A stretch of DNA of 64,000 nucleotides. It comes from Ectobius pallidus (lineage: Eukaryota > Arthropoda > Insecta > Blattodea > Ectobiidae). Where the stretch lies: NCBI GenBank assembly GCA_964059195.1, contig CAXKWD010000006.1, forward strand, positions 131,980,539 through 132,044,538, given 5' to 3'. The notes beneath the pieces were generated by a model. It was not told the origin of the DNA. It searched no databases and saw nothing but the letters and a program-made list of their open reading frames with translations. The position numbers and the translations under genes were made by a program. Shown here in pieces: positions 34,346-46,567 of the stretch. Positions within the stretch are counted from its first letter, which is position 1, and each line of letters begins with the position of its first letter.

Positions 34346-35243
34346 ATAGGCCTATATCCCTATGAGTCTGTCTGTTCCTCTTTCACGCAAAAGTACATAA
34401 CTCAGAGTTGAAATTTCGTATGAAAAATAATTTTTACCTGGAAAAACATAGGACTATAACCGTTCCGAAACGTTTTACATTTTCATGACGGTGGCCGTTC
34501 TTATTAGTAGACCTATCATTAGGCTACATTATGCGTTTTACATTTTAGAAAAATTGAACACCTGAAATTGAACTATGGGGCTGATTCAAACTTCCGCTAA
34601 AAGCATCGTGTACTGGGGCGTCACAGTTTTGAAATCAGGTCATGATTGATATGAATACAAGTTTTAATTAGGCTACTCTAGAAATCTTAGAATAACGTAT
34701 AATTGCCTTTCTAAAGTAATTGAAATCCAGATTCTCCACTAAGGTTCGCTTGGAGAAGATAACTATTACAATCAGAAACCCAAACCATTTGAGGCTCTTT
34801 TAATCATAGAGTTCCAACCATAAATGTAAAGCTATTTCATTGTTTACACCGTATCATAGGACACGGGAAATGATAAGAGAGCATGAACATAATCGTCTTG
34901 CGAGGCAAGAAACATTCATGTTGATTAAATGTTCCACATCAAGGTAATAAAAAGATGACATTAAGTTTTTTATTTTCTCTGATGTGATTGTTCTTAAATA
35001 AACTTCTTCTTTCCTTCACAGTATGGAACGTCAGAACTCATTTTTCTCATAACTAGAATTCGTAATCTACTTGAGCATAAATTACAATTTATTGATTTCA
35101 GTACATAATGTGGAACATGTTGTGCCATGCTATCTATCGACAAATAGTAACTAGTGCAACAGTGTGTAGTTACAGCATTTTGTGTAAGATTTAAACTATC
35201 TGTATGTATATTATTATTCAATCGTTGGAGACTTTCCATACTA
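34346..35243. other. Unassigned sequence
   Basis: Nothing recognised. The minus-strand frame at 34994-35239 shows no domain. Confidence 0.4.
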
Positions 35244-35868
35244 GAGCTGAACCAAATCTAATCAGGTAAACTGATAAAACAAAGTGCAAGATGAAGTTAA
35301 TAGGTCATTTTTTAAGCACCTATAGAGTTCTAGACCACGGTTTCTTGAGAAAGTCAAGAAAATTAACTAGAATATTAACAGAACGAATTTACAACAAATT
35401 ACTCACGTCAACAATATTTCTTTATTTTTGTCAAAACATCTGAAGACGAACAAATACGCAGTCAAAACCTTTCTAAGTTTCTAAGTTTAACTTTTTGGGA
35501 TATTTCCGTCGGATATAGGCTATGAAAAATTTCAAAGTTCTGGCCCATCTGGAATAACAATATTATGTCAGTAAAGTGAATTAGCCGCGCTAATTTGTAG
35601 CATAGGGATGATTCGCTATTTAAACCGTTGTTTGATCGTTACTCCAGTAGGTATCAGTTAACCGATTTGGTTCAAAATCAATAGAATTCTTTCTATGAAC
35701 GTTATAAATATGTATACTAAGTTTCATGGAACCCTTGAAAAATCATATTCGAGTTATCGCGCGTACAGACACGCAGTCGAACGGATAGTCATTTTTCCCG
35801 TTCGCCATGTAATCTTCGAAAGTATCATTCTGGCACTTAATAATTGGATAACAGTTAACTGCATGAAC
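35244..35868 (-). repeat. Long-arm repeat family, copy b
   Basis: Read on the minus strand from 35868: TTATTAAGTGCCAGAATG, a GTCCGTTCG block, GCGATAACTCGAATA, ATAACGTTCATAG, CCAAATCGGTTAACTG, then an inner part with TTTCTCAAGAAACCGTGG and TTTTATCAGTTTACCTGAT. The inner part matches 63619-63855. This is the most complete single arm at about 625 bp. Confidence 0.75.
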
Positions 35869-36210
35869 TTTAAACTGAAGAGGAAATAAAACAGTTAACT
35901 GTTCTTTGGATCAATCATTCTTCAATATTATTTGCAGTTATCTGGATTTTTATGTCGATTAACCATAGACGGACAGCAAATTATAGTTAATTCTCATTCT
36001 CTGGCTCAATATTGTGTTCGCTTATCTGTGTTTGTCATGCGCCTCCATATATGCAATACCCTGCCTTTCTTGCACATCCTTCTTGTACTGAAGCCTATGG
36101 TTCAGGTTGTATTAAAATATTTTAACAATTAATTGGATAACCACAAATTTCTGGATTATTGATTGATTTGGAGTCATTATCCAGTTAACTAGTTAACTGT
36201 TATCCTATTA
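35841..36210. mobile_element. MITE with TAATTGGATAACAGTTAACT ends
   Basis: Left 20 bp (35841-35860) and right 20 bp (36191-36210, reversed) match at 19 positions. The core GTTAACTG recurs at about 35893 and twice in a palindrome at 36182-36199. It partly overlaps the tip of the long-arm repeat, so one inserted at the end of the other. No target duplication assigned. Confidence 0.65.
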
Positions 36211-38076
36211 ATTGGATAAAATATTAAGGTTATTTGAGCAAATACTTACTCAATTACAATTAACTTTCATTTTAATAAACCCAGGGCATAGTCCTAGTTA
36301 AAAAGGTTCCCTTCTTACGGAATGCAGGTTCGACGTTTTCGTTTTCGACCGAAGAAGGATGAACAACTATGCTTCTTGCACCCTGTCCATCTGGCATTAA
36401 GGTAAGTAGTGGCAGCTAGATTCTAGGTTAGTGGCAGTTAGGAATAGAGATATTAGTGTTAGTGACACGAAGAACTAGATTAGTGGCAGTTAGGTTAGGG
36501 ACAGTGATATTAGTTTAGCAGAGGCATACTGGATTACGTTTCATAATGTGTCACATTTAATATCCTCGGTGTTTCATTCAATTGGTCACTCGCCCCCAGC
36601 ATTCTTGCTATACGATGTCACACTACCTACATCCAATCACGAGTTTCTTGTCGGTTCTGCTAAGTAAATATGGCGGAAATTTTGTCACTTTCAGATAGAT
36701 AGTGATACAATAGAATGAGTGTCATGCGCCCTGGACTAAATCACTCGTCAACACAATATCTTTTCATGAACGAAATGCGTGTGATTTTAGGTGTCAATGA
36801 AGAGAATCTATGAGAATGTATCAACGAAGAGAATCTAGTTTTAAAGTATGGGTTCTTCTTAGTTGGGGCTACACCAAACCCAGATTTATTCTGTAATATG
36901 TAGTAATAGGAAAAGCACGGTTGAAACAGCTCCACTGAAATTCAACAGTTCTTATTTCATCGAAAAATTACACATCTTGAAGACGATTCAGGAAGTTATG
37001 CCTCTAAGAAAGCGCAGAATAACACGATATTTATTCTAAAAATCGAGCTTATCTGTGTACAGAGAAGATAAAGGGTTAAGTGACGTATAGTACTTGGTAG
37101 TAGTTCAAGTGGATGAGAAGAAGGATGGCACTTGTGGAACTGAAATATGTTAGAGCCCTTCTGAAGGCGACTGTCTTGCCGCCAGGTTCTTAGGTCATGA
37201 TGGATACGTACAACATTGTCTGCTACTGATTACGGTGAACAGTAATTACTTCAATTGCAGCCACTGGTTTATTTATAAGGGAACACTCCGAAGCGTGGTT
37301 TACGGATTTTCATTAAATGTTTTTCGACCCAGGTATCAGTGGCCCAAAAACGGTGATATCCTGCCGAAATAAGGCTTGATTCTTCCCGCAGCAAATAAAC
37401 AAGCATGCATAAGTTAATTTTTATATATTTTTCGTATTTTTAACTCAAATAATAATTAAATACTTCTTATCATCCACCCGCTCAATAATTTTGTCCCTAA
37501 CACTAGCCTGTATAATTTGTCCAATGCGCCCTGAAAATCAGCACAGCCATTTAATTTCCTAACATTGTTATAGAATGTAAATTAAAATTTAAAAAAAAAA
37601 AAAAAAAAAAAACATTAATTATGAAGCAAGTTACCTAAAATATGAAGTCATCAGACATAGAATCAGGATTGGTTGTTGGAAAGGCTGGAGCAACGCAAAA
37701 TTTAATGAGTATATCGACCCGACAACAAGACTTGCTGTAGTTGGGTGTTGTTAGGATAAATTGACGACATTCAACAGGAAGGTCAAGTATGTAGCTGACC
37801 AACACATACGACAGGAAGGAACTAGAAAAAAGAATACGAAACTGCTTGTTGCAGAAAATTAACAATTGTTTGATACAGCAGTATAACGATTTATGTTACA
37901 AGCCTAGTAAATCTTTAGGATACGAGCATAACATTAAATTATAAAGCACTTGTTTACATTTTAAAACGTCATGTGATTGACTTCTTTCTTTTTTATTGTC
38001 TATCGAATTTTCAAGGTTAGAACTGCAATTGAACTGCACAATGCTCTACTACCTACAAGGGAAGTCCGCAAATACA
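36211..38076. other. Unassigned sequence
   Basis: Holds an imperfect direct repeat TTAGTGGCAGTTAGG at about 36427 and 36480, and a 22-base A tract at 37591-37612. No gene recognised. Confidence 0.45.
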
Positions 38077-38505
38077 GGATGTTTCAAAAGATAGTTTACA
38101 ACGTTTGGAGGATGATACAGGAGGTAAAATGAAATATTATTTTTATCTGACACCAACCTGACAGAGGCAGCACTTCGGCGCTATGATGCCATTTTATTGT
38201 TACAAGATTGTGGTTTAACAGCCTTTACCTCAATACACACATGAATGTAATACGTTTAGGTTATAAGCGGTGTTCAAAGTGCATTCCATGTACCTGCACA
38301 CATAGGTCATATCTTCTTACTAATGACTGTCTGACGTGCGCAAAAATGTCAGGCGCGTGTTGAATGCTTTGAGTACCTGCAGCAATACGAGCAACTAGAT
38401 CTTCTGCCGTTTCTGCAGGTGTCTCGTACATAAGCCGTTTCATCCCCCCCCCCACAGGAAGAATTCCAATGGAGTTGGATCAGGCGATCGAGGTGGCTAC
38501 GGTAC
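38077..38505 (-). pseudogene. Tc1/mariner-type transposase C-terminal remnant
   Basis: Minus strand from 38505 reads PRSPDPTPLEFFLWG, where the D of S-P-D is the expected third catalytic acidic residue. A frameshift follows in a C/G homopolymer at 38446-38455. It then reads MKRLMYETPAETAEDLVARI and ends LCVQVHGMHFEHRL. The ending matches the H-F-E-H-L termini of an insect Tc1/mariner group, also seen in the element at 30636. A terminal-repeat-like ACAGGATGTTTCAAAAG lies at 38077-38093. The N-terminal two thirds is absent, so the copy is dead. Confidence 0.8.
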
Positions 38506-39433
38506 TCAGAGAACAACAGTATAGTACAAACTCATCTGTTTACGTTTCAAATAAACAAACATTGCTACAGTATTTTTCACCGCCAATCACGTGTACGAGC
38601 TAAAGAACTGCCGCTAGCAGAAAGAGTCTTCCCTCCGTCTCGCCGTCTCTGATTGGACAGCGTATCTAAGCAGGAGAAGTACAAACGGCTTGTCATCTGC
38701 AAAACTCTGTAGTAATGCAGCCTTACCTTCTGCACGAAGCAAATCAGGAACTACAACCAGTGCAGTACTGAACAAGTTGATAAACGATTTGACTCTGATA
38801 TGCCTACGTGGGGACAAAACTGCTATAACGGGGTCATTAATGTAAATGTTCTCTTGTCTTGAAAGTTTCATATCATATGACAAAGAAAATGTAAGCTTTA
38901 CTCTGCGACAGTATTATGTTATAGATTTTTATCATATCTTTTTAGTACAAACTAGCTTTCTTTAACTGATAGACCAACACAAAACGCAAATCTTTCATAG
39001 ATACCCCAACTCCCATTTTCTATTGTTTCATCAACATTAGAGATAACGTAATCTTTTATAAGCGTTAGAATTCGCTACTTCAATTAGTTTATTACACGAA
39101 TAAATTTAGTACATACATATAGACGATAGGAATATTATCATATCATGCAACTACCATATTGAAACATTTTCATTGTGATTCTTGTCGAGTAAATGGGGAT
39201 TGTCTTAATTTAAAATGGAGCATACTTTACAAAAACATTTCTAGTAACAATAGGATCAGAAAAGCAATTATTATAGATTCTAGTTGCTCGATGTTCAATA
39301 GGCCTATGGTCGTTTATATGATAATTATATGATAAGATTTTATTGCGGTATTCTTCCTGGTGCCTTTTTCTTATCATAAATAACATTTAGTCGATTATTA
39401 TCAATTTATCATAAAACATGTAATTAACGAAAA
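38506..39433. other. Unassigned sequence with one minus-strand ORF
   Basis: A minus-strand frame at 38614-38883 (89 residues, MSYDMKLSRQ...) has a balanced composition for this window, with PDLLRAEGKAALLQSFADD in it. I recognise no family. It might be an exon or a transposon remnant. Nothing else seen. Confidence 0.3.
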
Positions 39434-39775
39434 GTCGGCCGCAGCGGTGCTGAGGTAATGTACCCGTGGGTTCAAACGTCCCGCCTCGAGCATGGGTGTT
39501 TGTGTTGAAGGTTCAGGAAACAAGGCAAACAAGAAAGGTAAACAAGAAAAGTATATTGGGAAATTTGGTCTGTGGCTGGCTAAAATTATTTTTTAAAAAA
39601 GCCAAAAAAGCAATGGATGAGTTTTTCTGAACATGTCCTCCGTGAGGGACTATAAGCCGTGGTTTCCATGTCGTAGATTTACGGTACTCTAAAGCACTCC
39701 AAGCCTAAATTAGAGCCTCTGGATCAAATTCCCCGGTCCTATTGCTTTCATTACCATTTCCGATAGACAAACAAA
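39434..39775 (+). mobile_element. tRNA-derived SINE, second family
   Basis: The head GGCCGCAGCGGTGCTGAGG resembles a degenerate A-box region and GGGTTCAAACGTCCCG a B box with an inserted base. CGAGCATGGGTGTTTGTGTTG follows, then a body of about 260 bp ending CCCGGTCCTATTGCTTTC. It differs from the 54080 family. No clear target duplication. Confidence 0.55.
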
Positions 39776-40043
39776 GTCTTTAAATTAAGAAATTTCGTAT
39801 TCGTTCCCTATAGAGAATATATATTTTACTGCAGTTAACGAAACGAGTGGATTTTATAGGTAGGCTAAATTAATTTCATTGCTCCTGAATTCCTCTTGAG
39901 ATAATCCTGACCTCGAATTACATTTATAGTGACTATTTAGCGAATACTCACAGAATTACGCATTTAATGAATATATTAAACCACGAAAATGAACACAACA
40001 CGAATTTGTGTCAATATGAGCAAAATAGGCAATGTGTTATAAT
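39776..40043. other. Unassigned sequence
   Basis: Nothing recognised. Confidence 0.4.
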
Positions 40044-40679
40044 CAGGGCCCGGATTCTAATGACATGTCATCTTTATATTGATGCTGCATAGAAATTGCC
40101 AACTTGTTGTTAAATCCTAATCATGGCCTCTAGATTATAGAAATATATGTTTATTATGTCATTTTTTGTCATTTTATGCAATTTTATATTTTTAGGGCAT
40201 ATATTTCAATTTTAGGTCATTATTTTGTCATTTCGTGTCATTTGCAAGGAAAAATCCGGCGTTAAAGTGTTGACATGTCTCAGTAGGAAGTGAGAATAAA
40301 AAAAAACGCCAAAATTGTGTATTATATTACTATTGTTATTAGATTGACTTGGCACCAGAGTCTGCCACCTGCTTGGATTTGAGAGTGCAAACTACTGTTT
40401 ACCCTCAATAAGCAACAATATAATCCGGCAGACCACAAAAGGAAATGCCGAATTTCGACTCACCAGTGCCTCAAGGACAGTATAAATTTCCGTGAGAAAA
40501 GAACATTCACAACAATACAGTTATTTACAGTTTTTACAATTATGTACAATAATAATTTTTTAAAATAAAATAAGTTTTTAGGCCTTTTCTTATAATTATT
40601 AAGTCATTTTCTTTACAATTTAGGGTCATTTTATAGGTAATTTTTCAAATAATCTTAGGTCATCAGAATCCGGGCCCTG
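40044..40679. mobile_element. hAT-type MITE, CAGGGCCCGGATT ends, GTCATTTT-rich
   Basis: Both ends read CAGGGCCCGGATTCT inward. Flanks are GTTATAAT and ATTATAAT, an 8-bp duplication with one mismatch. The word GTCATTTT or GTCAT recurs at least ten times, near 40058, 40150-40170, 40210-40245 and 40600-40660. No coding frame. Same family as 26063 and 50723. Confidence 0.88.
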
Positions 40680-42014
40680 ATTATAATATATAAGTGTTTG
40701 GACAGTTTCGTCATCAGCAATAGTCTCGCTTGGTGCGACTGTTCACAGCTGTTTTACTTTAGAGATTACCCTCCTTGGTATAACTATTGATATCGTCTTA
40801 TTAATATTGTATTTATTATTATACAAGGTCTAAAGCACTTCTCTACATTTATAATTGTTCATGTGTATAGTCGAACGCTGTGTTCAACAGGTATGAAGAT
40901 GTTTCAGTGTTCTGACCTTCTGAATTTACATAAAATTAATTGCACGAAGTTGCGATAAAATGAAAGTAATAAAATTAAAAGAATAAAACTATGACAATTT
41001 ACATTTCCTACTGGTTGAAATTCTACACATTCCTATATTGGATCGGTCACTGACTTCTGAGATAAATAGCCAAAGAAATACGACTTTGTTTTGATTATAT
41101 CAGGTGTTGTTATCTGGTAACTTATATAATTATTACTGTACATTTAAACTTTTAACTTGACTCTCAGAATTGTATGACTACAATAAGCTTACATTTTTCT
41201 TACTGATAATTTTTGTCAATAAACGTCAGCCTGGAAGTTTTAGAAAACATTCCTAGTACAAAGATTCTTGATGACTGTTAAAAATAATAGTCAGGATAAA
41301 TAATTGTTTATGAGAAACATTGTGAATTGCATGGTGGCCCTGGGTAAAGCAAGATTAACTCCTTTTCAAATTTACTTCTTGTGAATGAACTGAGCACTTA
41401 CAGATCCAGATTTGAAGATTTATTAATTTTCTAAGGATTTCCTAAGTTATTTTAATTTATCAATAATTCTTCAATATAAACTAAAAAATAGGCTCCTGGA
41501 AATTTATAGTTGCACAGCAGTTTGATTTTTTAGTAGATTATAACGTAAACAAAATATAAGTAAAGTAAAGCCTATATTGAAAAGTGTTTAAATCATGTTG
41601 AGTTGTATCTTTGAGCTCAATTAATAAAATAAATTTGAACGAATTAGTCAAGAACATGACTGCTTTGTTCTATAGCTTTAGTAAAATATGTAGCCTTTAT
41701 GTGAGGAGTCCATAAAGATATAACAAAAAATAAATACATTTTTCTTCCAGAGACATTATATTCATACTTTTTGCAAGTCTATTCCACATGTCTTTCGGTT
41801 TTATGTGCATTCTTTTTTCTTTTTCATTGCTGCGTCTTCTATGTACACAGAATATTGTCTTCTTGACGCTGAAATATCATGTTCAGTCACGTTCATTAAC
41901 TTTTATTGCTCAAATACAAGCTTATATCTTCCAATAAATGTGATGGTGTAAAGAAGGTACACAAGACGTCTTCGTCTGGGGAAGAGGTATTTCTTCGTGC
42001 TGGATGAACTTATA
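40680..42014. other. Unassigned AT-rich sequence
   Basis: Nothing recognised. Confidence 0.4.
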
Positions 42015-42018
42015 ATAT

Positions 42019-42773
42019 GAGGGGGTTAAAGCCAAAGTGGTGTAAGTCATGTTTTATGCACTCTGAGAAACAGAAAGTTTTGTTAGATTCATTATAATAA
42101 ATTACACAAGAAATTGTTGACACTTTTTTCGTGTTGTACATTGCCAGAAGGTGTCGTTATTTCATTATGATTATCACTGAAAATAATTCAAGTAGTTTTT
42201 TGTATTTTTTATTGACATTGATTCGTTCGTGACATTTTTGTCTCTCTTAGTAGTGACTTGAACAAGATTCTTTGTAGACTTGAAGTCTTGAACTGACATT
42301 CTGCTACAGAAAAAAGCTTTTTTCTTTTTGACTTTGCGATTATTGACCGCCAGTCAGCTGGAGGTCTTACCTCTTGCATAGGATTCTATGGATCCAAAAT
42401 CGGAATCATTAGGGAGGTATTAATGCCCAACTTAGCATAAATTTATGGTCAATAATGTCGATGTTATCGCTGCTTTGAAGCAGTTTCATAAGACTCAGTG
42501 CAAAGTTTACAAAACTGCGGATGTAGCAACTCACACTTCACAAATACTTTCAGGAATAGTGGTGTAAGTCAATGACTTACACCACTATGGCTGTTAACAA
42601 AGCAGCTGGTTCATTCAACAGTGAAACTTCTGCTGCAATTTGTAAGTGTATAAACACAACTAGGACTTACACCAATCTTTCTTTTAACAGATCTATACCT
42701 CAACATTGCATTGCAGTACTTAGGTTAAAAATTTTAAAAACATGACTTACACCACTTTGGCATTAACCCCCTC
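42019..42773. mobile_element. Non-autonomous DNA transposon with iterated internal motif (element E3)
   Basis: The ends are GAGGGGGTTAAAGCCAAAG and, reversed, GAGGGGGTTAATGCCAAAG; the repeat runs on through GTGGTGTAAGTCATGTTTT for about 39 bp with one mismatch. ATAT flanks both ends (42015-42018, 42774-42777). The motif GTGGTGTAAGTCA is in each terminal repeat (42037, 42743). In the middle it forms a back-to-back palindrome (42559-42571 and 42573-42585), and a partial copy is at 42663. No coding frame. Confidence 0.88.
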
Positions 42774-42777
42774 ATAT

Positions 42778-43128
42778 ATATATATATATATATAGGCTTA
42801 TAACACATCAAAGCACCAACCGTCCAGAAAAAGTGCTTTCCAATTTATTGAGTAGTACAGTATTCGTCTCTTGTTCTTAAAGCATGATCTGAGCTGCTAG
42901 TCTTTATAAAATCACAGAATCTCAGTTTTTCCCAATTTATTTTACTTTGTAACTGTTTTGCCCAAACTTTTTCATAATCTCAGTCTCCTGTTAATATAAT
43001 CTCCCTCTCGTCATTCCCTGCAAAACTACTATCACACTCACATTCTCTCGATCTTTCTCTCATTATTTCAATAACTCTCAATCTATCTCATAATTCTCTC
43101 TGATATTCCTGGTTCAAATCCACTTTGT

Positions 43129-43168
<40 letters not shown>

Positions 43169-43690
43169 CTATCCCTTCTTTATATTCTGTAAAGAATATC
43201 CAAAGAATCCAAAACAATTTTATGCAGTCTTGCAGCTAAGGATATGTTAACCGACAGTGAAGTTTGTCAAAATGCAACATAAACAAATTTTAATATAAAC
43301 AAAAAGGAAATAGGTTATTAATTCTAGATTAACTGTGATTTCGATCGAGAGCCTATTTTTTATACTTCGTGTAACTTATCACATTGAATAATGGGAAGAG
43401 TTTCGGCAATACATAGATTCATTTCATCAGCCACTTTTAATATTAGGATTTGCTATCCTAATGAGCATTAAGTTAGCTATTTTTTGCTTTGCGGGAGGAC
43501 TTTGCCCTTAAGGGATTAACAGGCCATTTATTCAATATGTGTAGTTCTTAATTTTTAGTCCTTTACCAAATTTTGTAAAATTTCATTATCAAATATTTTT
43601 GTAATATGTTTGTAATGTGTACAGTTTTAACTATGGAGTGGAAGAGAAGACCTTATGGCCTTAACTTCACCGACATAAAATATATGTATA
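42778..43690. other. Unassigned sequence with (AT)n and (CT)n tracts
   Basis: (AT)n at 42774-42794 and (CT)n at 43130-43164. The rest is not recognised. Confidence 0.5.
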
Positions 43691-44265
43691 TAATTGATTA
43701 CCCAACTAATCTAATATTTTCGGAATTTAATGTTTTTAAGTTTGACCAACTCTACAAATTTTCTTTATTAAAATATTCTCACAAACATCGTGCAAAATAC
43801 ACATCCGGTGATCATGCATACAGCACTAGAAGAAATAATAATCTACTTCTATCAGAACCCAAAAGTCTCACATCAGCAGGATTAAACCATATCATTAATT
43901 TTGGTCCCCGCTTCTATAACTCTATGATCAGTAGATACCCCGATCTCGCAGTTTACCCCAATTTTAAATTTAATAAGTATGTAAAACATTTTTTGTAATT
44001 TTATTAGCTTTAAGTCATTTATTTTTATTATTATATATTGTATGTATTTGTGTTTAATATTTTTTGACTCCTTTTTATAAATTTGTCTTTTCTTTTTCTA
44101 GCTCTGATTTACATTTTTCACCTTTTATATAAGTGTGTAATTCTTTCTCATTTTGTTTTTTGTTTCTCCTCTTTCTCCACTCTGATGTTCTGAATCTACA
44201 CCCGAGCACGAGCAGTCTGCTCATTCGGGTGTATTTCTAAATAAATATTTGGTTCTTTTCTTTCT
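43691..44265 (+). pseudogene. LINE tail: polyprotein C-terminus and hairpin 3' UTR
   Basis: The open frame (ATG at 43606, stop 43998) carries LINE sequence from DYPTNLIFSEFNVFKFDQ onward, then AYSTRRNNNLLL, FGPRFYNSMISRYPDL and KFNKYVKHFL. This is the conserved end of jockey/CR1-like polyproteins. The residues before 43691 do not match, so the 5' truncation point is there. The 3' UTR ends in a hairpin at 44200-44232: CACCCGA pairs with TCGGGTG and GAGCA with TGCTC. ATTTCTAAATAAATA follows. The same hairpin region occurs at 3770 and 24695. Confidence 0.85.
44200..44232 (+). other. Hairpin in LINE 3' UTR
   Basis: Stem CACCCGA/TCGGGTG (7 bp) with an inner stem GAGCA/TGCTC. I infer it is a recognition structure for the LINE's own reverse transcriptase. 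Confidence 0.75.
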
Positions 44266-45691
44266 TTTTCTTTTCTGTACTTTAATTTTGAAATTTGTAA
44301 TTTTGTTTGTTTGTTTATTTGTGTATTTTTGTATTTGTATTTGTATTTGTACATAAGTTTGTAAATGTAATTTAAATAAAAATTAAAAAAAAAAAAATAT
44401 ATATATATATATATAGCCTATCCCCTTAAGTTTTGGTATATAAAAATCGCAATATCGAAACGAAACAGCACACTTCACTTTTAAGGATAACATTTTAACT
44501 AACTTTTTAGCCGAAATATTTAGCCTACTAAAACACAACAGTTGCAAACTCTTCTAATCTGTGTGAAAAAAATATTTCGATTGATATCTCATCCATATTT
44601 ACTGAAGTTTTGCCTTGAAAAAGTATTACTGACAACAGAAATAATATAAATTATGTAATGATTATTATTTATAAAATATTACAATAAACCAACGGGATAA
44701 AAGCAGATACTAGTCTATACTGTATAATAGGAAAAGAAAGCATTATCTAGCAGAACATACAGGAGACTAATCTAAGCACTTCTGCATCTATAAAACCATA
44801 TTGTAAACCGATCTGAGTGGCACTATATTTCCTTATTATACTTTTTCTTAAAAATAGGATGAACAATAGAGATGTTCGTGACTATTTGAATAGCTGGATG
44901 TGTGATTCATTGATCTGAATAAGAACTATTTTTTCCTCACACCCGCAAACAATACGTCATTTATTTTATCTAAAACCAAATCTTACTAAGCATGTTCCTG
45001 TAATTGTTAACGCCATCATTTCAGGTCGGTTGGACCTTGGGACAATGATAGCTTACGTTAGTTTGGGATGTTTTTATAATAGGCTTAGTGGTATTACGAT
45101 TTAATGCAGTAGTTTTTAAACTTTTAAAACCCTCTATTCGATAATTACATTATTGGTGACTACTCTCCACTCATATTGTGACCAGGGGACCAACCAATTA
45201 ATTATTCAATGTATGTATTGGATTGTTGTCTGTTTTCAGGGTTGATTTTATTGTGATCAATAAACTGTATATAAATGTGTAATTTATGTGTTAAAGACAT
45301 TACACTATAAAATAACGTCGCAAGAAAATGGTATTTCGGAATGCTTACAATATCAATACTATCGTACCAATAATGTCATGTTGGAATTACGTTGAGGAAT
45401 ATTGAGCACTATGTTTATGAATTCTGGTTTCGACGAGACACACACACAATCAAATTGTACGTAACGAAGCTGTGGAATCCTTTTGTTCCATCTTCAGAAT
45501 ACCTAGTTCCGAGTCACATATCTCAATCTTTCAAATTTTTGTAAAATTATTTCCTCGTGATCTATATTCAATGAACCATTTTCCTCAAAGGTATTCAACA
45601 CCAAAAAATGATCAGAACAAGTGAAACGAACATCAATAATATTAGTCAATCAATAACAATTCCAACCGTTCGATAGTAATGTTTTCATGAC
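44266..45691. other. Unassigned AT-rich sequence
   Basis: Starts with T-, A- and AT-rich low complexity (to about 44415), probably the LINE tail and flank. Nothing else recognised. Confidence 0.4.
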
Positions 45692-45695
45692 AATT

Positions 45696-45939
45696 GAGGA
45701 CCGTTTTGACAAAACTCAACATCTCCATTTTTTGCCAATTTTTTTTTATGGTTTTAGGTGCTTTGAAATGAGATCTTTAAGATGGTTAAAAAAGAATATA
45801 ATAAAAGTCAACATAACCAATTTATTTTGAAGCCTCAATATGCAAGGTTCTATCTTCTATATGTTAGTAAAAACTACAGAAATCTTCTCCTGAACAATTT
45901 ATGTTCTGGCATATGTTGAGTTTTGTCAAAACGGTCCTC
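45696..45939. mobile_element. 244-bp MITE, GAGGACCGTTTTGAC ends (E4)
   Basis: About 28 bp of perfect terminal inverted repeat begins GAGGACCGTTTTGACAAAAC. AATT flanks both ends (45692-45695, 45940-45943). The core GTTTTGACAAAAC is itself nearly palindromic. The perfect repeats suggest recent activity. Confidence 0.9.
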
Positions 45940-45943
45940 AATT

Positions 45944-46567
45944 AAATAAAGAAACTGATAGCTGTGTTTATTGCTGGAAATGTTCTCGTTACAGTATAGA
46001 ATGGATGATTGTATTGTTCTAACACATCTCCACGTATTGCTTTCGTATCAGCTGGTTAGATGGAATTCCGGTATCTTCATACTGAGTTATCTTTACTGCC
46101 GTAGTTACGAGGTAGATATAAGAATCACCATCAGCACTGTATCCAGAACTAAACTTGCTTTGTTCAGTACAGAATGCCTCTTATAATAACAAACAGAATC
46201 CATTATCCTTCAAAGAAACAATCGCGCATACAAAATATAACCTAAGGATAAACAACTATGGCTTTTGTCTATGGTTTCTTTTATCTTAATTAATTTTATT
46301 CCATGTTTGAGAATACTACATGTGTTGCTCACTTATCCATTAATAATCTGTTTTGTCTTAAAACATTGTCAGAAGGTCTTGAAGCCAACGTAGAGTTATG
46401 ATAAGCTTGATATCCACAGAACAAAAAGAACTGTCAATTCTTCGTTTCCATGATGAGATGAAATAAGATTGAAAAGGGTGAAAACAGTAAATAAGACCGA
46501 ACTAAAGGAATGAATTCTTCATAACATTACCTTCATAGGAAACGAAAAAGTACTAAAACTAAAAACT
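45944..46567. other. Unassigned sequence
   Basis: Nothing recognised. The frame at 45971-46186 shows no domain. Confidence 0.4.

Noticed and set aside
28303..35868. One 7.6-kb transposon bounded by the two long arms
   Set aside because: Possible, but the hAT ends at 27999 and 31853 cross this interval and arms also occur singly, so independent insertions are at least as likely.
38614..38883. Host gene exon on the minus strand
   Set aside because: 89-residue frame without a recognised family or clear splice sites; left as unassigned.
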